DNA from: Oxalobacter sp.
Lineage (GTDB): Bacteria; Pseudomonadota; Gammaproteobacteria; Burkholderiales; Burkholderiaceae_D
Assembly (NCBI GenBank): GCA_016291665.1
Contig: JAEEYE010000016.1
Location: forward strand, 1 to 48,281
Length of the DNA stretch: 48,281 nt
Direction: 5' to 3'
Shown: one piece after another, positions 28,637 through 36,779 of the stretch
Layout of the letters: the number at the start of each line of letters is the position of its first letter
Position numbering within the stretch: the first letter of the stretch is position 1
Made by a program: the position numbers and the translations under genes
Notes under the pieces: model-generated
The model's database searches: none
Seen by the model: the letters and a program-made list of their open reading frames with translations, nothing else
Told to the model about the DNA's origin: nothing

Positions 28637-29400
28637 ATCCGTTAGATGATCTTTTCACCTTAAAGCAATATAAAAATTACCCAAAGGTCACCCTGACTGA
28701 ATTTAAAGGTGTCCTTAACCTTCACCTTGGTACTGACTGGATTCAAGGCGGTATGCGGCTTGCGCACCCCAACGAAATTGTTTTTGACTACGTCCAGCAA
28801 ATGATGGCCTGGATGCTGTTCAACCAACATCCCTGCCATATTGTGCAATTAGGGCTCGGCGCTGCTTCCTTGACGAAATTCTGTTACTACTATTTTCCAG
28901 AAAGCCGTGTCACCGCTATCGAACTCAATCCCAATGTCATCCAGGTCTGCCATAAAACCTTCCATCTGCCGCCCGATGATGGGCGCTTGACCGTCATCCA
29001 GGCAGATGCACTGGACTTCATTGCTTCAAAACAAAACAGCCCTGACATTGATATCCTTCAAGTCGACCTTTATGACCAAGATGCCCAAGCGCCTGTTTTT
29101 GATTCGGTTGAATTCTTCCAGCAATGTGCTGACGCCATGACACCAAGCGGCATACTAACCATCAACATATTTGGTGAACAGTCTAACCGTGCCAATACCA
29201 TTGCCAACATGCAGGCTGTTTTCGATGCCGTTGTCTGGCTACGGGAAGTCGATGGCGGCAATATGGTAGCCTTAGCCTTTAAGAAGTCACCTCAGATTGA
29301 CTTTGAAACCCTCTACATAACAGCGGAAACCATCCGAAGAAGCACAAAACTCAAGGCTACCAACTGGGTCGACGACCTGTATGCGTGGATGCAATCGTAA
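28633..29400 (+). CDS. Spermidine-synthase-like methyltransferase-fold protein
   Basis: 255 aa. Rossmann core with IVQLGLGAASLTKFCYYYFP where true spermidine synthases have a GGGDGG motif, followed by VTAIELNPNVIQVC and a VIQADALDFI acidic-loop motif. The usual active-site DSSDPxGP reads VDLYDQDAQAP, so the key aminopropyl-transfer aspartates are only partly kept. I infer a methyltransferase-like protein that uses SAM or a related ligand rather than a genuine SpeE. It is the last gene of the three-gene overlapping unit after tRNA-His. Confidence 0.72.
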   Translation: MNPLDDLFTLKQYKNYPKVTLTEFKGVLNLHLGTDWIQGGMRLAHPNEIVFDYVQQMMAWMLFNQHPCHIVQLGLGAASLTKFCYYYFPESRVTAIELNPNVIQVCHKTFHLPPDDGRLTVIQADALDFIASKQNSPDIDILQVDLYDQDAQAPVFDSVEFFQQCADAMTPSGILTINIFGEQSNRANTIANMQAVFDAVVWLREVDGGNMVALAFKKSPQIDFETLYITAETIRRSTKLKATNWVDDLYAWMQS

Positions 29401-29476
29401 ACCACTGAACAAGCGCCTCATCCTACATCTTTAAGCAGGGGGAAGGGTATCCCTGCCAGAAGCAGAAAAGCAACGC

Positions 29477-30925
29477 CTATCGTTCCTGCAGATTGACCCA
29501 GATAGTCTTAGGTTCAGTAAAGTTCTCGATTGCCGCCTCGCCATGTTCCCTGCCAAAACCTGACTGGCCAGTACCGCCCCATGGCAAGCGGATATCGGTA
29601 TATCCGTAGGTATTGACCCATACCGTCCCCGCTTTAAGTGCCTGCGCAACTCGGTTTGTCCGGGTTCCGTTACGACTCCAGACACCTGCCGCTAAGCTGA
29701 AAGCCGTACCGTTTGCAATCGCAACCGCTTCCTCTTCCGTGTCAAACGGAATCACACAGGCAACAGGTCCAAAGATTTCTTCTTGGGAAATACGCATCTC
29801 ATTCTTAACCTGTGTGAAAAGCGTTGGCTGAATATAGAACCCCTTATCACCAACACGTTCTCCACCATAAGCAAGTGCCGCACCTTCGCGCTTACCAACC
29901 TCGATGTAATCCATAACTGCATCGAACTGTCGTTGCGAAACCAAAGGTCCCATGATGGTATCTTCCGAGGCTGTATCGCCAATCCGGATTTTCTTGGCAC
30001 GTTCAATCAGACGGTCAATCACGTCATAGTAAACAGACCTCTGGGCAAGGATTCGGGATCCGGCTGAACAGACCTGTCCTGCATTGAAGAAAATCCCTGA
30101 TGCAGCCCCACGAACAGCACTTTCCAGATCGGCATCATTGAAAATGATATTGGCAGACTTGCCGCCAAGCTCCAACGTGATTTTCTTGAAGTTCGATGCG
30201 GCTCCTTCCATAATGCCACGACCAACCCCAGGCGATCCTGTAAAGGTAATCTTGTCAATCAATGGATGGGCGACCATCGCATCGCCTACAATGCGCCCTT
30301 TACCCGTCACAATATTCAGGACTCCTGGCGGCACACCAGCTTCCAAGGCTAATTCTCCAATGCGGATAATGGAAAGTGGCGTGATTTCCGCAGGTTTGAC
30401 CACCAAAGTACAACCGCAAGCCAATGCGGGTGCTATTTTCCAAATGCCGATCATCAAAGGGAAATTCCAAGGCACAATGGCGCCAACAACGCCAACTGGT
30501 TCCCGGACAGTGTAAGTCAACGCATCAGTCCTTGCAGGAATCACCTGCCCCATAATCTTATCCGTCCAGCCAGCGTAGTAACGCATTGTGTCGATGGCTG
30601 CCGGCATATCTTGACGCCTGACTGCTGAGACCGGTTTCCCGCCATTTAAGCTTTCCAACCGAATAATTTCTTCCTGATGTGCTTCCATCAAGTCGGCTAA
30701 TCGATTGAGAATCCGCCCCCGTTCAGCAGCCGTAATGCCATTCCATGTCTTAAGCGCTGCCTTTGCTGCCTTCGTCGCTGCATCAACATCCTTTTCCGTA
30801 CCAGCTGCAACATAGGCAATCGGCTCTTCTGTCGCTGGATTGATGATGGTTGAATAATCGCCTTGCTCCGTAGGAACCCAATTCCCATCAATCAACAAAT
30901 CATGCTTTGGAATCTGCTTTTCCAT
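29477..30925 (-). CDS. NAD(P)-dependent aldehyde dehydrogenase
   Basis: 482 aa. Oxidises an aldehyde to the acid; the substrate is unknown, with closest overall look to betaine/phenylacetaldehyde-type ALDHs. N154 in VPWNFPL stabilises the oxyanion, E252 in LELGGKSANII is the general base and C286 in NAGQVCSAGSR the nucleophile. The cofactor loop reads FTGSPGVG (228-235; usual GSTxxG). A very strong ribosome binding site AAAGGAGG precedes the ATG, six nt away. It stands 142 bp downstream of modC on the same strand, possibly read from the mod promoter; a direct link to molybdenum is not evident. Confidence 0.9.
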   Translation of the reverse strand: MEKQIPKHDLLIDGNWVPTEQGDYSTIINPATEEPIAYVAAGTEKDVDAATKAAKAALKTWNGITAAERGRILNRLADLMEAHQEEIIRLESLNGGKPVSAVRRQDMPAAIDTMRYYAGWTDKIMGQVIPARTDALTYTVREPVGVVGAIVPWNFPLMIGIWKIAPALACGCTLVVKPAEITPLSIIRIGELALEAGVPPGVLNIVTGKGRIVGDAMVAHPLIDKITFTGSPGVGRGIMEGAASNFKKITLELGGKSANIIFNDADLESAVRGAASGIFFNAGQVCSAGSRILAQRSVYYDVIDRLIERAKKIRIGDTASEDTIMGPLVSQRQFDAVMDYIEVGKREGAALAYGGERVGDKGFYIQPTLFTQVKNEMRISQEEIFGPVACVIPFDTEEEAVAIANGTAFSLAAGVWSRNGTRTNRVAQALKAGTVWVNTYGYTDIRLPWGGTGQSGFGREHGEAAIENFTEPKTIWVNLQER

Positions 30926-31067
30926 ACTCCCTCCTTTCCAGTTACTGATTTCATTTCGTTACCCAGCATTCCCTGCCTGCTGAGACATGAGTGCACAAAC
31001 AACACCAAACCCAGACCTGCTACTACTGCTGCCAGAATACCAAGTCCGTCATAAGTGATTTATCAAT

Positions 31068-32144
31068 TCATCCGACAACTGCAATTCCTTTAACCTGAGC
31101 AAAAACAGCTTTACCCGGTTCCAGTCCAAGCACCGATACCGATTTGCGCGTAATACGTGACAACAGACGTGTTCCTTTTGCATCAAGTTCCACCATCACC
31201 TGACCGTCACCACTATCCGACATCGCCACAACGACCGCCTCGATCACATTTAATATGCTTGTCTGTCCAGGCTTCTCGATAGAAAGACTCACGTCCCTGG
31301 CTTGGACACGCAAACGCAATGACTGCCCAAGCTGATAATTGCCAGCAGGCAAATAAATCTGTCCGCCGTCAAACTGAAACGTACACAATTGGAAATCAGC
31401 ATCAATTTCGACAATTTTTCCAGCAACAGATGCCGCCGCACTATCGTAATGCGCCAAAGGCAAGTCAAGTCGCGTCAACATTTCAGGGGTCGTTCCTGAT
31501 GCAGCAACATACCCCCGCTCCAGCAACACAAGATGGTCAGACAATGACGCCACTTCTTCCAGGGAATGGCTAACATAGAGGATTGGGATTTGAAGCCCAG
31601 TATTCAACCGATGTAGGTAAGGTAGAATCTCCTGGCGGCGCTTTTGATCTAAAGCGGCCAGCGGTTCGTCCATCATGAGAATATCGGGCTCGGTCGCCAA
31701 TGCTCTGGCAATGGCGACACGTTGACGTTCGCCACCAGATAGCGTCTCCGGCATCCGGTCTAAAAGATGGCCTATACCCAACAGTTCCACCACACCATCC
31801 AGTGAAATTCGGTTCCCCTGTTGCTTAATTCGCTTTTTGCCAAACGCCAGGTTTTCTGTGACAGTCAAATGCTCAAACAGCCGCGTATCCTGGAAAACAA
31901 ACCCCAATGGACGCCGATAGGTCGGCAAGAACAGCCCCTTGCTATCATCCTGCCAGACTTCATTGTTTATACGGATTAACCCATCCGCAGGACGTTCCAA
32001 GCCAGCAATGGCTCTAAGCAATGTTGACTTACCAACACCGGATTCCCCAAAAAAAGCCGTCACCCCAGCACCTGGTAACATCAGGTCAAAGGTAAGCTGA
32101 TATTCAGGGAAAGTAACTGTTCCTCGAAACTGCAAGCTATTCAT
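31068..32144 (-). CDS. modC: Molybdate ABC transporter ATPase
   Basis: Drives molybdate import. 358 aa. Walker A GESGVGKST (33-41), LSGGERQR signature, Walker B ILMMDEPLAALD, then a C-terminal Mop (molybdate-binding) domain from about 290 (SILNVIEAVVVAMSDSGDGQVMVELD), the family hallmark. The ATG overlaps the modB stop (ATGA). The modABC operon is read divergently from modE. Confidence 0.95.
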   Translation of the reverse strand: MNSLQFRGTVTFPEYQLTFDLMLPGAGVTAFFGESGVGKSTLLRAIAGLERPADGLIRINNEVWQDDSKGLFLPTYRRPLGFVFQDTRLFEHLTVTENLAFGKKRIKQQGNRISLDGVVELLGIGHLLDRMPETLSGGERQRVAIARALATEPDILMMDEPLAALDQKRRQEILPYLHRLNTGLQIPILYVSHSLEEVASLSDHLVLLERGYVAASGTTPEMLTRLDLPLAHYDSAAASVAGKIVEIDADFQLCTFQFDGGQIYLPAGNYQLGQSLRLRVQARDVSLSIEKPGQTSILNVIEAVVVAMSDSGDGQVMVELDAKGTRLLSRITRKSVSVLGLEPGKAVFAQVKGIAVVG

Positions 32145-32812
32145 TTGCGCCGCTTATTTGGATTAAATAGATAAAGCAACAGCAAGACGATAAAGGAAAA
32201 TACGAGCAACCCTGCTGACAGGTAATGTGCCTGCGTAAACTCAAGGGATTCGACATGGTCATAAATCGTGACGGACAGCACACGAGTCTCATCAGGAATA
32301 TCACCGCCAATCATCATAACAACACCAAATTCACCAACAGTATGGGCAAAGCCCATCACGATTGCCGTAATGTAACTGGATTTTGCCATCGGTACGATGA
32401 CAGAAAAAAACGTATCCCAAGGAGAGGCCCGCAACGTTGCTGCCGCTTCAATAGGCCCCTTGCCAATGGACTCAAATGCATTCTGAAGAGGTTGCACGAC
32501 AAAAGGCAGGGAATAAATAACAGAAGCAACCAACAATCCGTAAAAGGTAAATGGCAGCCGAGGAATGCCAATGGCATCACACAGACTGCCAACCAGGCCT
32601 TTCGGCCCCATCAAAACTAACAGATAAAAACCCAAAACAGTCGGTGGCAAAACAAATGGTAAGTTAACCACTGCATTGATCGGCCCACGCCACCAACCCC
32701 GCGTATGCGCCAGATGCCAAGCAAGGGGCGTAGAGACCACCAATAAAATCAAGGTGGTCATCGTTGCCAACTTAAGTGTCAGTATGACTGCTGACCAGTC
32801 AACCCCAACCAT
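32141..32812 (-). CDS. modB: Molybdate ABC transporter permease
   Basis: Inner-membrane channel. 223 aa with five or six membrane segments; the EAA loop reads EAAATLRASPWDTFFSVIVP, which contacts ModC. LPPTVLGFYLLVLMG is typical of ModB. The ATG at 32812 is preceded by GAAGGGGTG; a GTG directly upstream (32815) would add one residue. The stop overlaps modC; modA ends 22 nt upstream. Confidence 0.94.
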   Translation of the reverse strand: MVGVDWSAVILTLKLATMTTLILLVVSTPLAWHLAHTRGWWRGPINAVVNLPFVLPPTVLGFYLLVLMGPKGLVGSLCDAIGIPRLPFTFYGLLVASVIYSLPFVVQPLQNAFESIGKGPIEAAATLRASPWDTFFSVIVPMAKSSYITAIVMGFAHTVGEFGVVMMIGGDIPDETRVLSVTIYDHVESLEFTQAHYLSAGLLVFSFIVLLLLYLFNPNKRRK

Positions 32813-32834
32813 CACCCCTTCTTCCCTGTCTTAA

Positions 32835-33599
32835 TTAGTTGGAATAGCCGTAACTCTTCATCACTTTACGGGCAGCAGGTGACTTCAGGTACTTCATCAG
32901 AGCCACAGCAGCCGGGTTATCTTTACCACCAGGCAGCAATACTGCATCCTGTCGGATTGGTTTGTAGTAGTTCTTTGGTACCAGCCAGTAGGAACCACCG
33001 TGGGTCAATCTGCCATCCTTGTAAATCTGGGACAGGGCTACAAAACCCAATTCTGCATTACCCGTCTGGATATAACCGAACGTCGTACCGATATTCTTAC
33101 CCACAACAAGCTTGTCATTAACAGCTGCCGTCAGCCCCATCTTCTGCAAGGTCTGTGTTGCAGCCAGTCCATAAGGCGCCAGCTTTGGATCAGCAATCGC
33201 AATATGGTTGTATGAACCAGTCTTCAACACCTTTCCCTTGTTATCAACATAGCCTGGGGTCGCTGACCACAACGCCAATTTACCAATGGCATAAGTAAAA
33301 CGGGAACCAGGAACAATACCCCCCTCCTGCTCCAACTTGATTGGCTTCGTTTCGTCGGCAGACAGGAAGATATCATAAGAAGCCCCATTTTTAATCTGGG
33401 AGACAATCTTGCCACTAGATTCGGCTGAAATGGAAACTGTATGGCCGGTTGCACGCTGAAACTTCGCAGAAATATCCTGCAAAGGTTCCTTAAAGTTGGC
33501 AGCAACGGCTACACTCACATTTTCCGCAGATGCTACAGAAGCAACACCTGCCAAAACCAAACCAATAAGGAGCTTGGATAACTTAACTGTTTTCAACAT
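32835..33599 (-). CDS. modA: Molybdate-binding periplasmic protein
   Basis: Captures molybdate in the periplasm for ModBC. 254 aa. Signal peptide MLKTVKLSKLLIGLVLAGVA, cleaved after ASA near residue 25. The mature protein begins ENVSVAVAANFKEPL with the oxyanion-binding Ser/Ala pattern, and a GASYDIFLSADE motif follows, both ModA signatures. The frame extends 20 codons further, into the operator region, but the signal peptide and AAGGA mark 33599 as the start. Confidence 0.95.
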   Translation of the reverse strand: MLKTVKLSKLLIGLVLAGVASVASAENVSVAVAANFKEPLQDISAKFQRATGHTVSISAESSGKIVSQIKNGASYDIFLSADETKPIKLEQEGGIVPGSRFTYAIGKLALWSATPGYVDNKGKVLKTGSYNHIAIADPKLAPYGLAATQTLQKMGLTAAVNDKLVVGKNIGTTFGYIQTGNAELGFVALSQIYKDGRLTHGGSYWLVPKNYYKPIRQDAVLLPGGKDNPAAVALMKYLKSPAARKVMKSYGYSN

Positions 33600-33612
33600 G
33601 GTGATTCCTTTT

Positions 33613-33642
33613 TCGCTATTCATAAAAGTAATAGCGATTGTA
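33613..33642. promoter_or_regulatory. ModE-type operator and modA -10 element
   Basis: Perfect inverted repeat TCGCTATT (33613-33620), 9-bp spacer, AATAGCGA (33630-33637), 14 bp before the modA start. It resembles the known ModE palindrome with CGxTAT-type half sites. On the minus strand TACAAT (33642-33637) is a plausible modA -10, so the operator covers the transcription start. This fits molybdate-dependent repression of modABC by the adjacent modE product. Confidence 0.7.
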
Positions 33643-33710
33643 GCACCATATCTCGCCAAAAGGTTAATCGTTTAAAATAAACACGTTGTTTCTGCAAAAA
33701 GAGGCTAAAA

Positions 33711-34478
33711 ATGGGCGATCAGGTTTCATTGGCAAATGCCTTTAACAATACCCAGTCAGACAAACGCATCGAAGTCCTCCGAAAAATCGGCGAAACAGGC
33801 TCAATTTCACAAGCGGCCAGAGAAACCAACCTCAGCTACAAAGCCGCCTGGCAGGCCATTGATACATTGACTAACTTAACAGGTGTCACCCTGGTTGAAA
33901 AAGCGGTTGGTGGGATTGGTGGCGGCGGCGCCAAACTCACTGAGGCTGGCAGCCAGCTACTGGAAATGGCTGATGTTCTCCAAGAAAACCGCAATGCAAT
34001 CCTCAAACGCTTCCAGACTGACCAGCCCAGCAACAATCAACACCGAGTTCCTGTCCTTGGCATCCGAACGAGCATGCGCAACAACCTTCCCTGCCATGTC
34101 ATCGGTCTAAAAATGAACGGTCAGATTGTCCGTGTATGCCTTGCTGTCGTCGATAACGTCCCTGGTATTGTTTCTCGCATTACACGCACCAGTGCCGAAC
34201 TGCTGGGACTGGAACCTGGGCTTGCTGTCGTTGCCATGTTTAAAGCCATGGCGGTCAAGGTGTCTGATATCGACCCAGCAGAGAACATCGCATTGGCAAA
34301 CCGCTTACAGGGCACGGTAACCCGCATTTCGCGCGGCAACAGTGGAGATGAAGTTACCTTGGAACTACAGCCCGGTCTGCAACTCGTTGGATTCGCCCCT
34401 GCTGACAAACGTTTTGATATCGGTGACACAGTCTATGCGACAGTCGATGAATCCGCAGTCGTCATTGCAATACCTTAA
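33711..34478 (+). CDS. modE: Molybdate-responsive transcriptional regulator
   Basis: 255 aa, matching E. coli ModE length. N-terminal winged helix with recognition segment ISQAARETNLSYKAAWQAID (about 32-51) and the wing GGIGGGGAKLT; the C-terminal half has two Mop domains (about 120-185 and 190-255; RTSMRNNLPCHVIGL and NRLQGTVTRISRG) that bind molybdate. Represses modABC and activates Mo-enzyme genes in relatives. Divergent from modA across a 111-bp region containing the palindromic operator. Confidence 0.95.
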   Translation: MGDQVSLANAFNNTQSDKRIEVLRKIGETGSISQAARETNLSYKAAWQAIDTLTNLTGVTLVEKAVGGIGGGGAKLTEAGSQLLEMADVLQENRNAILKRFQTDQPSNNQHRVPVLGIRTSMRNNLPCHVIGLKMNGQIVRVCLAVVDNVPGIVSRITRTSAELLGLEPGLAVVAMFKAMAVKVSDIDPAENIALANRLQGTVTRISRGNSGDEVTLELQPGLQLVGFAPADKRFDIGDTVYATVDESAVVIAIP

Positions 34479-34502
34479 TTTGCCCTACGCTAGAAAAGTG
34501 CC

Positions 34503-35306
34503 ATGGAAAAATACCCACCAACCTCAGCTGTGACTGCCCTGCGTCAAAAACAGGGCATTCCAAAAGAAGTGACAGACTTTCTTGCAGAAGAAGTCCCCAT
34601 AGCACTGATTTATAACGGTATTTCCCATGCAGTCATGCTCGCAACACCCGCAGACTTGGAGGACTTTGCGATTGGCTTTTCCATAACCGAAGGTATTATT
34701 GATACGCCAAAGGAAATCTACGGTATCGACATCATCGAAGCCTTCAATGGCATCCGCGTTGAGATTGAAATTGCGAGTGAGCGTTTCATCCATTTAAAAG
34801 AACGCCGCCGCAACCTGACAGGACGTACTGGTTGCGGACTTTGCGGTACTGACTCCCTAGCACAAGCGGTAAAGATTCTGCCACATTTACCTATCACACC
34901 ATCTATCACCATCCAATCAATCCTTGCTGGTTTTGCCCAGATGGAAACCATGCAGTCTCTTAAACAACAGACAGGGGCAACCCATGCCGCAGCATGGCTT
35001 GCTGAAAATGGTACCGTCATGCTTATCCGGGAAGATGTCGGCAGGCACAATGCACTCGACAAACTCATCGGCTCATTAAACCGACAACAGATTGACTGTT
35101 CTACGGGTACAGCCCTTGTTACCAGCCGCGCAAGCTATGAAATGGTGCAAAAGTGTGTACTCGCAGGCATTCCTACCCTTGCAGCTGTCTCTGCTCCAAC
35201 CGCCCTGGCCGTCCGTATGGCAGAACAATCTGGACTTCTGCTCTTGGGCTTTGTCCGTGGAGAGAACTATACCGTCTATGCCAATGGACAACGCCTCATC
35301 CGCTAA
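34503..35306 (+). CDS. fdhD: Formate dehydrogenase accessory sulfurtransferase
   Basis: Transfers sulfur from IscS to the molybdenum cofactor of formate dehydrogenase. 267 aa. The CxxC pair is C111/C114 in GRTGCGLCGTDSL, and the C-terminal half has REDVGRHNALDKLIG, a family signature. It lies 24 nt after modE and is presumably cotranscribed, linking molybdate supply to formate dehydrogenase maturation. The formate dehydrogenase structural genes are not in the window. Confidence 0.94.
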   Translation: MEKYPPTSAVTALRQKQGIPKEVTDFLAEEVPIALIYNGISHAVMLATPADLEDFAIGFSITEGIIDTPKEIYGIDIIEAFNGIRVEIEIASERFIHLKERRRNLTGRTGCGLCGTDSLAQAVKILPHLPITPSITIQSILAGFAQMETMQSLKQQTGATHAAAWLAENGTVMLIREDVGRHNALDKLIGSLNRQQIDCSTGTALVTSRASYEMVQKCVLAGIPTLAAVSAPTALAVRMAEQSGLLLLGFVRGENYTVYANGQRLIR

Positions 35307-35335
35307 AACAAGGTCAAGGAAAATTGCTCAGAAAT

Positions 35336-35354
35336 ACTGTGGACAATCCGCAGT
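35336..35354. repeat. Inverted repeat upstream of metY
   Basis: ACTGTGGA, CAA, TCCGCAGT: an 8-bp stem with one G-T pair. It abuts TATAAT (35353-35358), the likely metY -10. It could be an operator, or a hairpin ending the modE-fdhD transcript, though no T-run follows. Confidence 0.4.
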
Positions 35355-35396
35355 ATAATGGACAGATTGTTTCCATCCGTTTCTGAGAAAATCATC

Positions 35397-36683
35397 ATGA
35401 AATTTGAAACCTTAGCTGTCCATGCTGGTTACACACCAGATCCTGTCACCAAATCAGTGACTGTTCCTATCTATCAGACTGTGTCCTATGCATTTGACAG
35501 TGCACAACACGGTGCTGACCTGTTTGACCTGAAAGTCCCAGGCAATATCTATACCCGTATCATGAACCCAACTACTGATGTACTGGAAAAACGGGTAGCC
35601 GCATTGGAAGGCGGTGTCGGCGCGCTGGCAGTCTCCTCTGGCATGACAGCGGTGATGTACTCCATCATGACGATTGCTGAAGCAGGTGACAACATCATCG
35701 CTTCTTCCACACTCTATGGTGGCAGCTACAACCTGTTTGCACACACATTCCCACAATACGGTTTGGAAGTCCGTTTTGCTGACCCATTGAAAGACGATGA
35801 CTTCTCGGCACGCATTGATGACAAAACAAAAGCCATCTTCTGTGAATCTGTCGGCAACCCGTTAGGCAACATCACAGACATTGAAAAACTGGCAAAAATC
35901 GCCCATGCCCATAACATTCCACTGATTGTCGACAACACAGTTCCAAGTCCATACCACTGCCGACCAATCGAATTTGGCGCTGACATCATTGTCCATGCAC
36001 TGACGAAATCGATGGCAGGTCATGCCAACAGCCTAGCGGGCTGTATCGTAGACAGCGGCAAGTTTGACTGGAAATCCAATCCTAAGAAATTCCGCCGCCT
36101 GCAGGAACCGGACGTCTCCTACCACGGTGTGGTCTATACCGATGTCTTTGGTGAAGGCGCATATATTGCCCGTGCCCGCGTCGTACCACTACGTAACACC
36201 GGTGGTGCCTTATCCCCAATGAATTCCTGGCTAATCCTACAGGGCATTGAAACCTTACCTTTGCGTGCCGACCGCGCTTCCGAAAATGCACTGGCAATCG
36301 CCAAGTTCCTCAGCAACCATCCAAAGGTCTCCTGGGTCAACTGTGCCGCATTGGAAGGCCACCGTGACCATGCACTCTGCCAGAAATACATGAAGGGCAA
36401 AGCACCAAGCATCCTATCTTTCGGTGTTAAGCCATCTTCTGGTGTCGGTCCACGTGAAGCTGGAGCAAAGGTATTGGATGCTGTCCAGCTGTTTACACGC
36501 CTGGTCAATATTGGCGACACACGCTCGCTCATCACCCATTCCGCTTCAACCACGCACCGTCAGCTTAGTGCTGAAGAACTGGCCAAAGCAGGTGTCAGCG
36601 AAGATATGATCCGCCTGTCTATCGGTATTGAGAACATTGACGATTTGCTGGCTGACCTTGATCAGGCGCTAGCTGCTGCCTGA
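35397..36683 (+). CDS. metY: O-acetylhomoserine aminocarboxypropyltransferase (sulfhydrylase)
   Basis: PLP enzyme of the Cys/Met gamma family making homocysteine from O-acetylhomoserine and sulfide. 428 aa. PLP lysine K204 in VHALTKSMAGHA, YGGSYNLF and NPTTDVLE as family motifs, and a long C-terminal SMNSW/RASENALA region that distinguishes MetY from MetB/MetC. The ATG at 35397 fits the family N-terminus MKFETLAVHAGY; a longer frame from 35358 would begin inside the promoter. A strong terminator follows. Confidence 0.92.
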   Translation: MKFETLAVHAGYTPDPVTKSVTVPIYQTVSYAFDSAQHGADLFDLKVPGNIYTRIMNPTTDVLEKRVAALEGGVGALAVSSGMTAVMYSIMTIAEAGDNIIASSTLYGGSYNLFAHTFPQYGLEVRFADPLKDDDFSARIDDKTKAIFCESVGNPLGNITDIEKLAKIAHAHNIPLIVDNTVPSPYHCRPIEFGADIIVHALTKSMAGHANSLAGCIVDSGKFDWKSNPKKFRRLQEPDVSYHGVVYTDVFGEGAYIARARVVPLRNTGGALSPMNSWLILQGIETLPLRADRASENALAIAKFLSNHPKVSWVNCAALEGHRDHALCQKYMKGKAPSILSFGVKPSSGVGPREAGAKVLDAVQLFTRLVNIGDTRSLITHSASTTHRQLSAEELAKAGVSEDMIRLSIGIENIDDLLADLDQALAAA

Positions 36684-36710
36684 TAGGCCGTAGCAGGTTC
36701 AACTGCGAAC

Positions 36711-36744
36711 AAGGGGCAACCTAGGTTGCCCTTTCTGTTTTCCC
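36711..36744 (+). terminator. Intrinsic terminator after metY
   Basis: The perfect palindrome GGGCAACCTAGGTTGCCC extends with A-T pairs to an 11-bp stem, followed by TTTCTGTTTT. As it is symmetric it may also end mutS transcripts from the other side. Confidence 0.8.
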
Positions 36745-36779
36745 GCATCGATAATTACCCTCCTCAATTGGAGGCAGAT

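Noticed and set aside
28633-29400. Call as a true spermidine synthase
   Set aside because: The GGGDGG and DSSDP-type active-site residues are replaced, so polyamine synthesis is not supported.
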